NCBI GenBank assembly: GCA_905182995.1
Contig: CAJJDP010000054.1
Location: 316,964 to 380,963 of the forward strand
DNA from: Paramecium octaurelia
Taxonomy: Eukaryota; Ciliophora; Oligohymenophorea; Peniculida; Parameciidae
Reading direction: 5' to 3'
Length of the DNA: 64,000 bases
Part shown: positions 35,217 through 45,896 of the stretch, one piece after another
Numbering within the stretch: position 1 is the stretch's first letter
Layout: every line of letters starts with the position of its first letter
Position numbers and translations under genes: made by a program
Notes under the pieces: model-generated
What the model was told of the DNA's origin: nothing
Databases searched by the model: none
What the model saw: the letters and a program-made list of their open reading frames with translations, nothing else

Positions 35217-35903
35217 ATGGGAAGTAATATATGTAAATAAGACAATCCTGCTTCATATATTCACACTATTGAATCGGTTTAAAAACGTGAAGTAATAAAT
35301 CAGCCAAAGAAAAATAATACACCTGAACCAAAAAATTCATAAGTACTTACTGTTTAAGATTCTGGCCAAATCTAATAAAGTTATGAGTAAGATTTAAAAG
35401 GCATCGAAAAAGACAATATAAAAGGGAACGAAGATCCAAAGGATTTAGTACATGTTATTAAGAAGGATGATGATAAAATAAATAAAGAGTTGAAAAGTGA
35501 CGATAAAGCCTTAAAAAATTAGAATAAAAAGTGTTCATAATGTGATTAATTTATTTCTCTAACATTTGTCCAACTAAATTGTAATAAAAATTGTTGCTAT
35601 CATCATCTTTGTATAGAAGAACACTTAAAAAGATTAATTGACTCTGGAAAACCAGTAATAAAGTGTAGATGTGGCACCAAACTCAATTCAAATTGTCTAA
35701 GGTAATCATCAATTATAGGGAAAATGAATTTGCTTTCAAGACTATTTGAAAAGCAACTTGATCTTATATTACAATCTTCATAATAAATAAGAAGAGATGT
35801 TGAAGTTCAAAATTATGTCTAGCAAAATCGCATATCTAAAGAATTGTAAGACTACTTTTTAATGAAATAAGATTCCTTAACTTATGAAGAAACCCCTTAA
35901 TGA
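35217..35903 (+). CDS. Protein with one RING-like zinc module, paralogue of the upstream gene
   Basis: Intronless, 228 residues, starting MGSNICKQDNPASY (Gly2 with nearby Cys, a myristoyl/palmitoyl-type N terminus). A charged linker (KGIEKDNIKGNEDPKD) precedes the zinc module at about residues 103-160: CSQCDQFISLTF, CNKNCCYHHLC, KPVIKCRCGTKLNSNC. The C-x-C-G-T-K-L-N-S-N ending matches both modules of the gene 130 bp upstream, so the two are tandem paralogues and probably arose by duplication with loss or gain of one module. Likely ubiquitin ligase or zinc-mediated adaptor; direct evidence of activity is absent. Confidence 0.78.
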
Positions 35904-37206
35904 TGAATTTAATTTGTATGAAAAATTCATTTATCAACCATTTAATTAAAGATAATTATATAGGTGCATCATATTAACAAAATATTTTTGGATAAATATA
36001 ATTCAATTAATAAATGTATTATGAGAATGTTTTATAATTATTTTATGTTTTCTCCATTATTGAAAAAAATATTCTAATTTTCAAAGAGAATCTATTAATT
36101 GAGCATAAGGATGTGGGATCATCGAGGAGTAATATTTATATCGAATCATGTATTATTGATAAATTAGCTTCAATTTTCTCCATGATTTTAGCTAAAATTT
36201 TAATTATTTAAGAAATATTTAACTTAATTCTCAACTATATTTTGCAGTATAAATTTAGATGTTAAACATTTATTGATATTCTATTCTCCTTTAGGTGATC
36301 CTCCTTCATTTTAGTAACTACGACTGATTTGTTGTATTGGATATTAATTCCAAATTCAAATTAATTATTAATTTCAGCCTTTAATATTCAATTATTTTCT
36401 TTACTTTCTAATTATTTAATCCAATTCCAATTGTTTAAACTTTTTAAATATAATAGATTTACAAATAAATCATTCTTACTATATCAATAAATTTTGCCAA
36501 AAAAACTGCAAATATTGATTCAGACAAGACCATAATTTTCAAAATTGCCTTAAATTCCTGTATTTTCTTACTAATGCTTGGTTTTCTTATGTTAAAATAT
36601 ATTAATTTATAATATTCTAATTTTTATTCATTCATATTTGATCTTAGTTTTGACAATATGAAATTTATTGATTACTTAATTTGAGATATTCATATCTGTA
36701 GATCCAATCTTTAATTTCATCAAGCAATACTTCTTAACTTTCATTTTAATTTTAGTTCTTTTACCGCAATTAATTGTTTGATCCTCATTGACGCCGATTT
36801 GTAATTCTGATGCTTTGTTTAAATATTATGTTTGAGAAACGACATTGAACAAAGAGATCTCTTTTAAGAGGGATTATAGTATTAGATTGTCTTCACTATG
36901 TTGAGAGGATAAAGTTTTAGAAATTTCTTTCCTGTAATTTGATCATAAAATGAAAAATAAATAATTATTATGAAGAGAATAAATTGAGATTGTATTAATT
37001 AATAAAAAAGTTTAATTTCAGAATCCTTTAACATCGATCACATAGGATCAGACATATGCTTGGTCATCATGATAACAATTATTAAGTGGATTTAATTTAT
37101 TTATATTAATATTCCTTTATAATTTTATGGGTGTTATAAATGGTGGTGATATTTTTATATTTATATTTATACATATAAATGGTTTGACTTCAATAATTTA
37201 AATCAA
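35904..37206 (-). other. Unresolved region, probable minus-strand coiled-coil gene or relic
   Basis: On the minus strand several stretches look protein-coding but change frame: SSQHSEDNLILQSLLKE, ASELQIGVNEDQTINC, VLLDEIKDWIYRYEYLKL, HKKTKHQQENTGIQGNFENY, QLELDQIIRKQRKQ and NNQFEFGINIQYNKS. Some joins can be made with short introns (for example a 33-nt one around 36770), others cannot, and the region has many TGAs. It may be one multi-exon coiled-coil gene or a degenerate one. The plus strand shows nothing coherent. Confidence 0.35.
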
Positions 37207-37791
37207 ATGAGTAATTTGAATGCTGCAAGTTTATATGAAAATCTGCAACAACCTATCAGTCAATACTACGACAAGAGTTCAAATTTGACGAGGGAAGAAT
37301 ATTTTTATAAACTCTCTATATCGACTACATTGTATTTGGGAAATTTATCCATCTACACAACTGAGGAATAAATATTTGAGTTGTTCAACAGAGTGGGTGC
37401 AGGAGTGAGAAGATTAATTATGGGGAGAAATAAGGAAACAGGAAAGGCTATTGGATTTTGCTTCATTGAATATTTCAATCATGAAGATGCAAAGGAGGCA
37501 CATGAATACTTGGACCTCTTGAAGTTGGATGAGAGAGCAATCAGAGTGGATTGGGATATTGGATATTCTGAAGGGAGAGAATATGGAAGAGGCACAGGAG
37601 GCAATTAGGTTAGGGATTCTTACAGAAAGGTGGCAGATCCAGAGAGACCCAATGTCTAATCAAACAGAGGCAGAGGAAGAAGTTATAATAACAACGGAGG
37701 AAGAAGAAAATAACCAGAGGAGGATGAGAGCGACAATTCAGGCGGAGGATACAAGAAAAGAGCAGGAAACAGATCAAACAATAATTATTGA
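37207..37791 (+). CDS. Nuclear cap-binding protein subunit 2 (CBP20)
   Basis: A 194-residue intronless protein. It contains YYDKSSNLTREEYFYKLSIS, then an RRM at about residues 46-125 with RNP2 TLYLGNLSIYTTEEQ and RNP1 KAIGFCFIEYF, and the CBP20-specific C-terminal block VDWDIGYSEGREYGRG followed by QVRDSYRK. The DWD.GF.EGRQ(Y)GRG and QVRDEYR blocks, which close over the m7G cap, identify the family. The tail is RGRGRS/GGRRK-rich and longer than in animal CBP20 (156 residues). CBP20 binds the 5' cap of Pol II transcripts together with CBP80 and acts in splicing, export and decay. The track frame that begins later misses the first 58 residues. Confidence 0.95.
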
Positions 37792-37850
37792 AGATTGAAA
37801 ATTTTCATATTACATTATTAATATTTAGTTCATAGATTAAAACATAAAAT

Positions 37851-39150
37851 TCATCTTGAAAAATATATATTTTTTATTCTATCAAAAAATCTTTCAAGAG
37901 TGGTCATCTATGGGCAATCGCATTCTCTTTTTGGTTTATAAGGTTTTGAACACACATAACAGAATTCATGTTTACATCTGCAAGTGATATGATTGCATCC
38001 TCCATCCTTGAAAATTTACACTTTGCACTTAGGACATTCAACTAAACCTTTTTCTTATTTTGTTCTAGTTTTATGTTTATATTATTCACAAGTCATACCT
38101 TAATGAACCTTATCACAACCTAAAAGGATTATTTATTGTAAAACCATTTGCACAAAACTACAGTTTACAAGTTTTACAAGTTGGAAATTCTAGAAATATA
38201 GATATAAAATATGATTCTGGACAACCTTTACCTGGACATGTCACAAATCTTTCGTACTTAGAAGAAGAATCAAAATTTTAAGTTCTTAAATTAATGCTAT
38301 TTAAATACCTAAGCTCATTTATTTTTGCACTACAAACAGGAGCGCAATTTTATATAATAAAAAAATTTATTGAATGATTGCATAGAGGGCAAACTAAATC
38401 ACTCTCTTTAAACTTTCCATTACTCACAGAACTGTAAATTTATTCTCGAATACAGGAAATACAAAATCTGTGATCACAATCCAGAGTAATACCATCTTAT
38501 TCCACATCATAAGAGTTAAAGCAAATTAAACAATCAAATGTAATTCTCTTTTGATTTTATTATTTCTCAACCTGTTATTATTATTCTACCTTATTAGCTA
38601 TTACTTAATCATTTTAAGATTAGTTTTCAGCTTATTTTTCAGTCTCATTTTATAAATACTGATCCTCTTGCTTTTCAATTTGTTAATCCTCAGGATCAAA
38701 AAGATCATAGTTATCATTTTAATCCATCACATACCTATTTAAAATAAAAGTGTACAAATTTCGCAAGTTATTATACTCTTCTTCTCCTAAAATATATTTA
38801 GAAAGCTCGTCTGAGATTAAAACTTACTAACATGTTTCTGATTCTTTGCAACATGAATATGTGTCAATCGATTCAATATAAAAAGGTTGCTCACTTAAAT
38901 AATTCTTGAAACACTCAAAATGAACATTGTGTCCGCAGGGTAAATTTTTGTAATTATTTTCAACAAAATATTCTTAGCAATGGCAACAAAAATTTGATCC
39001 ATCATATTCAATTTCGGGATTGATTTTCTATTAGCATAATCCCTCAATCAACTCATACAATCTTCCAGGGTTCTCCATGATTTTTTCTGGGAAATTCACA
39101 AAGTTTACAATTGCTTAACTATATGGATTGGTTTTTAAATTCGTTTGCAT
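37851..39150 (-). CDS. RBR-type (RING-IBR-RING) E3 ubiquitin ligase
   Basis: A 424-residue protein, one intron at 38120-38144 (25 nt). An extra N-terminal zinc cluster ([21 protein letters not shown]) precedes a Gln/Glu-rich linker. RING1 is at about residues 205-255 ([27 protein letters not shown]). The IBR region follows (CPGKGC, CKTCKLQFCANGC), then RING2 with [19 protein letters not shown] and [12 protein letters not shown] ligases transfer ubiquitin through a RING2 cysteine; GGCNH is that site by comparison with parkin and HOIP. Neighbours on the plus strand are CBP20 and PAM16. Domain order and catalytic Cys are clear; the orthologue name is not. Confidence 0.92.
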
Positions 39151-39286
39151 TGATCAAATAAAATAAATATTAATCATCCTATTCATAAAGAAGAAAAAAT
39201 CTAGCAATTTTAAATTAGTATATAGAATGTAAAGAGAGGTGTTTATTCTATCAATATTATTTATAATTTAAGAGATTATTTTATTA

Positions 39287-39813
39287 ATGGTTAAGCGTCT
39301 CATTATCAAATTAGTCATTGAAGTTGGCTCAACTGTTGCCAAGTCGTTTATGAAGCCATATTAACAGAGTGCTAAATGTATGCATGTGTAAATTGATTTA
39401 GAACAAGGAGGAAAGTCAGCAAATCCATTTAGCGAGTTTTTGAATCAGACGATGCAAGCAGCCAATTTGACTCACAAATCTATGAGAAGGGATGAAGCAT
39501 TTAAAATATTGCAATTAACAGCTGAGAAGGTTAATGCAGGGGAGATATTAAAAGTGCGAATCGTAAATAGAGGAATAAGATTTATTGGAGACAGTTCCAC
39601 AAGAACGATCCAGTAAAGGGAGGCTCATTTTATATTCAATCAATGGTACACAATGCCAAATGTGAGTTGATGAAGGATTTTCCAGATGTGAATGAGAAGG
39701 AGATTTTGGAGATGTTAAGGAGGAGGAGAGTTAGAAAGGGAAGGAGGAAGAGGCGAAGTAAGAGGAATAGAAGGAAAATTGATTTTATAAATACTGTGTG
39801 TTGTGAAGATTGA
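39287..39813 (+). CDS. PAM16/TIM16-like subunit of the mitochondrial presequence translocase motor
   Basis: Either 158 residues with introns 39378-39401 (24 nt) and 39554-39579 (26 nt), or 166 without the first. The start, MVKRLIIKLVIEVGSTVAKSF, is a hydrophobic membrane-anchoring helix like that of Pam16. A degenerate J-like domain follows, with MRRDEAFKILQL and HKNDPVKGGSFYIQS; the KNDPxKGGSFYLQS turn is the Pam16 hallmark and replaces the HPD of true J proteins. Pam16 holds Pam18 and controls Hsp70 at the TIM23 import pore. The C terminus is odd: MLRRRRVRKGRRKRRSKR, a long Arg/Lys tract not seen in yeast or animal Pam16. SDHB starts 17 bp downstream. Confidence 0.88.
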
Positions 39814-39830
39814 AATGAATAAATTAAATT

Positions 39831-40829
39831 ATGCTTTAGAGATTGTGTACAGTGTTCAGAAGACCAATGTTCTGGCATGGGACACATCATCACGACAGCA
39901 ATGATGCTACAAAAAGGTTATTTGACACTGTCTCTAGTACTGTGAAAGGCATATAATAAATAAACTATGTGGTGGAGCACGACCCAAAACTAACAGCAGA
40001 AGAGAAGTCAAAAATGAAGCAATTCCTTATTTATAGATATGATCCAGCAGTATATTGAGATGTTTAGATTTTTAGGATGAGAATGACTTCCCAAAGTATG
40101 TCAGCTATTATGTTGACTTAAAGAAGATACCTCCAATGTACTTGGATGCATTGTTATACATCAAAGACAATTACGATTCCTCATTATCATTACGTAGGTC
40201 CTGCAGAGAAGGCATCTGTGGATCTTGCTCAATGAATTGCAATGGTCTTCATAAATTGGCCTGCATTCACGCTATTGACACTGACTTGACATAGCCAGCC
40301 TACATCACTCCATTGGGACACATGTTTGTAGTCAAAGACTTGGTAGTTGATATGACCAATTTCTACACTCAATATAAGACTATTGACCCTTATTTGAAGA
40401 GGAAGACTCCAAAAGTATGAATTTATTACATTTAAAATAAGGAAGGAAATAAGGAATATATTCAGTCGGTAGAAGACAGAAAGTTACTTGATGGTCTTTA
40501 TGAGTGTGTGCTATGCGCATGTTGTTCAACATCTTGTCCTTCTTATTGGTGGCATCCAGATAGATATCTTGGTCCAGCAGTGTTGATGTAGGCTTACAGA
40601 TGGATTGTGGATTCAAGAGATGAATATACTGATGAGAGACTTGAAAAATTAGGTAATTTCAAAAATCTTATTAAATTTAGCCGAGGATGTGAAGGTCGAG
40701 GATTGTTAGAATATTGGAATGTGTTCATTCACATGTCCCAAAGGTTTGGATCCACAAAGATCAATGAATCATTTGATGAAATTAATAGAAGAATACAAGG
40801 AAAGAAAGATTGCATCTGCAACATTATGA
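39831..40829 (+). CDS. Succinate dehydrogenase iron-sulfur subunit
   Basis: A 305-residue protein; introns 40050-40075, 40415-40441 and 40653-40680 (26, 27, 28 nt). A basic amphipathic presequence ([17 protein letters not shown]) should direct it to mitochondria. The [2Fe-2S] site is [18 protein letters not shown] followed by LACI. The [4Fe-4S] and [3Fe-4S] sites are [16 protein letters not shown] and [12 protein letters not shown]. It passes electrons from the flavoprotein SDHA to ubiquinone in complex II. The 27-nt intron contains an in-frame TGA. Start 39831 was chosen because it gives a continuous frame into the presequence; the upstream ATG at 39815 leads to an early TGA. Confidence 0.97.
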
Positions 40830-40858
40830 AATAATATCATATAAGATAACAATAATAA

Positions 40859-41771
40859 TCATTATTATTACTGCTATTAGTTAAATTTGAGAAAGCTTGC
40901 TCTGCATTTTGGACAAGTGGAATTGATGAGCAACCATGCTTGGATGCATTACAAATGAAAATGATGTTTCGGATCACACGGGAGTACAAGAAGTTTTTCA
41001 TCAGTGACATATCCATGCATGCATATGCCACACTCTTAATCTCCTTAAATGTTCTTGAAGTGATAAAGGATGATGCATGTCTTCTTCAGTTCCTTAAGTG
41101 ATTACTGATTGTCATAGTTTTACTTTTTTTCCTTGAATTGATGCCACAACTTAACTGGAATCAAGAAGGGCAAGGCAATTACAATTAATAGACTTAAAAT
41201 GTACACTTCTAAATATTGATAGATTGTCAAGAACACAAAGATCAATTGGAATGTATTTGCATATCTAGAACATGTATCATACCATTAAGGATCTTCTGGA
41301 TTCTGCATCTACAACCTTATAGCCCAGACTACTAATATCTGAGTAACCCAAAATGTTATGATACTCAAAATCCGCAATGATTAATATTTAGATACAACTT
41401 CGTATCTAATCTACGCTGCCAAGATTTTTTACTTCCTATCCATCTCTTCCTAACTCAAATACAAGTATGGATCCAAATCTTCACTTATCAAATATTGACA
41501 ATCTGATTATCCATTCGTTTCGACCTCCTCCACTTAAATCAAATGGTTCAGTCTTTCAGCTATTTACAGTACAATTTACTAAAATTGGTAACTTCATTAC
41601 TATATTATGTAAGATAATCCTCATGTAAGTATGATACATATAGGCTAGAATGGAATGAAATAACACTGCCAACATCCAATGGGTCAGTTCGCATCTCTCG
41701 CAATCAATGATGAGTGTGAATATGGTTGCCATTGTGAATTTGAATAGAGAGTACACTCTACACATCTGCAT
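40859..41771 (-). CDS. Multipass membrane RING-H2 E3 ubiquitin ligase
   Basis: A 296-residue protein, one intron at 41579-41600 (22 nt). Four to five membrane helices fill the first 220 residues (TMATIFTLIIDC, WMLAVLFHSILAYMYH, ILSIITFWVTQILVVWAI, and a LLIVIALPFLIPV segment). The C terminus carries a RING-H2: CGICMHGYV, CDPKHHFHLQC, IQAW, CPKCRASF. Membrane-spanning RING-H2 proteins ubiquitinate targets at the ER, Golgi or endosomes. The protein ends in a short poly-Gln (from TAA/TAG runs). The upstream frame stays open beyond the chosen ATG (41769-41771), so the N terminus could be slightly longer. Confidence 0.88.
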
Positions 41772-41903
41772 TACATATTGAGTATGTTATAATCCCTTAT
41801 AAAATATTTTTGTATATCTCCGATTTATTAACATAATTAATTGAAAAAGTCATCATATTAATTTGGATTCTAAAACATCTCATGTTTCCAACATTAATAT
41901 TTA

Positions 41904-43325
41904 ATGGATGAATACATTGTAGACGATAGAATCAACGAATAAGATCGCAATTACCTATTATCCCAAGTGGATTCAATACACACTCTCTATATCACAAGAG
42001 AACATATTTAATCGATTAAATCGCAATTGCATTCTGAAGACTACATCTCTATTCATATTGCCCTGCAAAAATTACTACGACTCATCTTTTTGGAATTCCA
42101 CATAGAGAACTTCCCCCTTGATTTGGACGAGGCTGGGAATCAGTATCACTTCACCTAATTCATCATTCAAAATAATATCATTTAACCTCTAATACATTTA
42201 ATTTAAGTTCAATATTCAATTCAAAGCACTGTAGATTCGACTCAAATCCTCATATGTTTACTTTGTGGAACATCTCAACAAGTGGAGCTGATCTTACAAT
42301 AAGGCCTGATCTCCAGTCTCTCCCTCATGTTGTAATCAAACATCGATTTAATTGCATTTACTGGACTTGTGGCAGTGTTATAGGCTGCTAAAATAAGGCA
42401 CTCCAAGGCTTTCTGTAAATAGTTCCTCAACAATTAATGCGAGCAGTTTATCTTCAAGAGATACGCGAAAGAACCTGAGTTCTGTTTAAAGACCCTGTAC
42501 TCATTGTGTACCAAAAAGCCTTCAATGAAATTCGAACTCATCAAATCTAGTTTACTGTTTATAATTGACAAAATTCATAAAGAAAATAAGATAGGAATCA
42601 TAACTAAATGCATCTGTATAGTCACTGGAAAATGGATACCCTTGCCTCCATTGAAAGAAAACCACCTCAAACGAATCCAATTACTCTTAGATTTTGATAT
42701 CATTGCAAGATTTGTCTAACTAATGAAATAACACGAATCAGAATATGAATTATTATAAGTCATTTTAACAAATTTGATATTTGTTTTATCAGGAACTGAT
42801 TAGTAATTCTAATTTGTTTTGAAACAAGGAATAATGAGGTAAGTCTAAAAATTGCTTGATTGTAAGGATAATGCCACTTTTCATAGATGTCTTGCCTTTC
42901 TGGTTTAGATTAGCAACAAAACACTTGGAGTATCCTTTCTTTTTGAATAGAAAACCATTATCTCAATTGTAATTCGAGTTTACAGTGTCGAACAAAAGGA
43001 ATTTGCTTTATTGAAGATAGTCTCAATCTTCGAAAATCTGGTACTACTAGGAGACATCGACTAAGTGCAGAGTTTAATTGATTAATAGTTGATCAGGATC
43101 ATCATTAAAAATCTGAAATTGAATCTAAATCAGGACAACGTACAGGTCAATTGCAAGACTGTTGAATTATTGCAATCCATATTCACCAAAGTCAGAAATA
43201 CGAACAAGGAGAAATATGAGAATTGGAAGGAAGAGTTCATCAAATTTGAAGGCATACAGGCTTTGAGATCACTGACTTCACAAACAGAACAAATATTTTC
43301 TTTAAATGAATTTTTAAATACTTGA
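41904..43325 (+). CDS. Armadillo-repeat protein, importin-alpha-like
   Basis: A 473-residue intronless protein. It is nearly all helical with ARM-type triplets: QILICLLCGTSQQVELILQ, TGLVAVLQAAKIRHSKAF, RVYSVEQKEFALLKIVSIFENL and KTVELLQSIFTKV. The N-terminal 45 residues are acidic and do not carry the basic importin-beta-binding signal of a true importin alpha. Best read as an ARM-repeat scaffold of unknown partner, with importin alpha as a possible distant relative. A GT..AG-flanked piece at about 42839-42866 is in frame and was kept as coding because the protein reads smoothly through it. The stop is 28 bp from that of the convergent EF-hand gene. Confidence 0.75.
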
Positions 43326-43353
43326 TATTTTAATCCATATATTAATATATTAA

Positions 43354-45886
43354 TCATCCAACTTTCTTAGTAATTTGCTCATTTAAGAATTCATGATAGG
43401 GTCTCTAGGTGATCTTCTCAATCTCAGGTATCATATGCTATTAAAACTCATTGAAGTGTATCTATCCATCATTTGTATTATCAATCAGCTTAAAAAACTC
43501 TGCATACTCCTCCTAATCCAAAGGAATTACAATCTTCCATTTAAGTATATACACTTACTCGAGTTCTCAACATTTATTTAAACTCATCCCTACTCACAGA
43601 TCCTGAGCCATCCTAATCGATAGTCATGAATATTTCAAATAGATCCAATTTATTAGTCTACATAAATTAAACAAAATGGTTTGCCACCAAATTTAAGATT
43701 TCTAAATATACATATTAATACATTTCGAGGTTTTCTTTGCACTTCTCTGTTCCTTCATAGCCAACATCTTTTGATTATACGCCTTATTCAATACAACACC
43801 AATATCATTAGTCGATATCCTACCATCTCCCTCCAAATCAAAATGATCTAAAATTAAATCGTACTATTCATTATTTAATTGAATATCACACTTAAGCAAA
43901 AACTATTTCATTTCAGATCTCTCCACATGACCACTATTATCCTCATCAATCTGCTTTCTCAAATCTAATATTGATAATCCGTTTTTATTAGCATATTCTA
44001 ACAAACACTCTATACATTCCCGCACTGTGTCAGGTAATTCCCCATCTTCTTTTTATTATTCTACCTAAACTCTAGTTATTTTAATTGGTCCTGAACTTGG
44101 CCAAGTCTCAAAAACCATATCCAAATCTATGAAATTGAAATCCTAAGTCTATTCATATATTGTTTATAACAGAACATCTGTCTATTCCTCATCCAATGAA
44201 GTCTATAACAATGCCGTTTTGAATTGCTATCTATTCACCAAACTGCCTGGTAATTGAGCCGATATTGATTATGATGAATTTCCTTGTTACTTCTTGGGCT
44301 TTAGATAGGCCATCAAATCATCCTTTTTTTCATTCAGTTTTTGTCTTATCTGCTCATGCATTTGAATTCTATCCTCTCCAACCAATATATTGTATTTACC
44401 AATTGCTCTAATCAGGGTCTGCAAAATGCTCTCATTGTCTTTGGTTAAATTGATGTTATAAGTGATTTCCTTCTCACCATAAGGTTCAATCAAATAACGA
44501 GATATCAATACACTCTCATTTTGATTTAAATTAAAAGGCTTGTTCTGTAGAATCTAAATCATCTCTCCTAAAGAAGTCTCATTTGTGTCCTTCTACCGAA
44601 ATAGATATAATTCTAATTCTGCATTCCTGATATTCTATGCCCTTAATTTATATCTTAACTAAGTAAGCAACTCTTCAATGTCATCCTGTCGAATTGAACT
44701 TAACTTTCTTTGCACTTTCCTTCTATAGCTTTGTTTCTCTTATTGGGTAGATTATTGCTGCTATTATTATATATCGTTTTATTTGTGCATATCAGGTGTA
44801 AGTTCTTGAGATTTTCTCCTTTGATTCTGAATATCCTCTTAGGATTGCACTGTAAAAATGGCATCCCTTCTGCCACTTTAAATTTACTATGATTGAAGAT
44901 TTCTATTGCTGTTGAAAAACAATTGCTAATATTTATCTTGCAATTCGATAAGTTCTTGCTTCTGCTTCTCATATTTCTCTTTAAAGCTTTCCTTTTCCTT
45001 AGTGACCGTATTCAGTTTATCTTAGAAGGTACTTGTAACGTCTTTGAGTGATCTTTCCAAGTCATGAACCTTCTTATCTTTTATCATATTATCATTCTTT
45101 AATTGGTTATTCTCTACAACTTTCCTCTCTAATTCCAATTTCATTTAAGTAACATCTTACCCTCTTCTGAATAATGGATCATTTAATTAAGCCTTATTGA
45201 ATTATTCCTCTAATGAAGTTAATTGCTTCTTTATTTATGTCTTCTCCTTTATGCTTTTCTAATAATTCTAGTCCAACTCCGAATTTTGGAGGTTCAAATT
45301 TTTAATTTCTTCTTCAGCTTTCTTCAATTCTTAATAAAATTTATTTTTCGCTTAGCTGCATTTCTGCAACTGTTCTTATAAGGTTAGGATTCTTTCCTCG
45401 ATATTTTATTCCGTTTTAGTACTAGAAAGGTCAAAAAATAAATTACGGATTCATAGTCTTCAATATTTATTGATGAAGAAGCTGTTTCAAACGCAAAGAT
45501 TCATCTGAGTAATTTTTCAATTCAGCTTCCAATTCCTAAATTTTTGTCAATTTGGCACTTCTCTTCACTCTTATCATCTCCTCTTTAAAATCATCCAGCT
45601 CTTCCCTCAAATCCTTATTCTGTTTCTTCAATTACAAAATAATAGTCGATTGTGGGATTTCACTAATTTGTTTCTTATAATGCTAAGGCAATGGATTTGT
45701 AACAAAAGATTGGTAATCTTCATTTACAGGCTAAATAAAATTATGAAGTACATCACTACATTTGAGCATGGCAGTTTCTTAACTTTTAATTTATGCCTTT
45801 AGTTGGTGATTCTCCAATTTTAGATTATTACACATCTGCTTTGTCTTATTAAGTTCCTCATACAATCTCTCCTTATCTTAAACCAT
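43354..45886 (-). CDS. Coiled-coil protein with four C-terminal EF-hands
   Basis: An 820-residue protein; introns 45422-45446, 43702-43721 and 43534-43558 (25, 20, 25 nt). Residues 1 to about 350 are long heptad coiled coils, then a Gln-rich and C2-like or mixed region. The last 210 residues carry four calcium loops: DEDNSGHVERSEM, DLEGDGRISTNDI, DQDGSGSVSRDEF and DNTNDGQIHFNEF, all with acidic residues at positions 1, 3, 5 and 12 or close to it. Two introns sit inside the EF-hand region. Coiled coil plus four EF-hands fits a calcium-regulated cytoskeletal or basal-body protein. No orthologue name is assigned. Confidence 0.85.
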
Positions 45887-45896
45887 TGTTATAGGA

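Noticed and set aside
37529..37798. Separate plus-strand gene in the 3' part of CBP20
   Set aside because: It is the +1 frame of the Arg/Gly-rich CBP20 tail and shows no independent features.
42839..42866. 28-nt GT..AG intron in the ARM-repeat gene
   Set aside because: Removing it breaks the frame into an early TGA, whereas keeping it gives a continuous protein.
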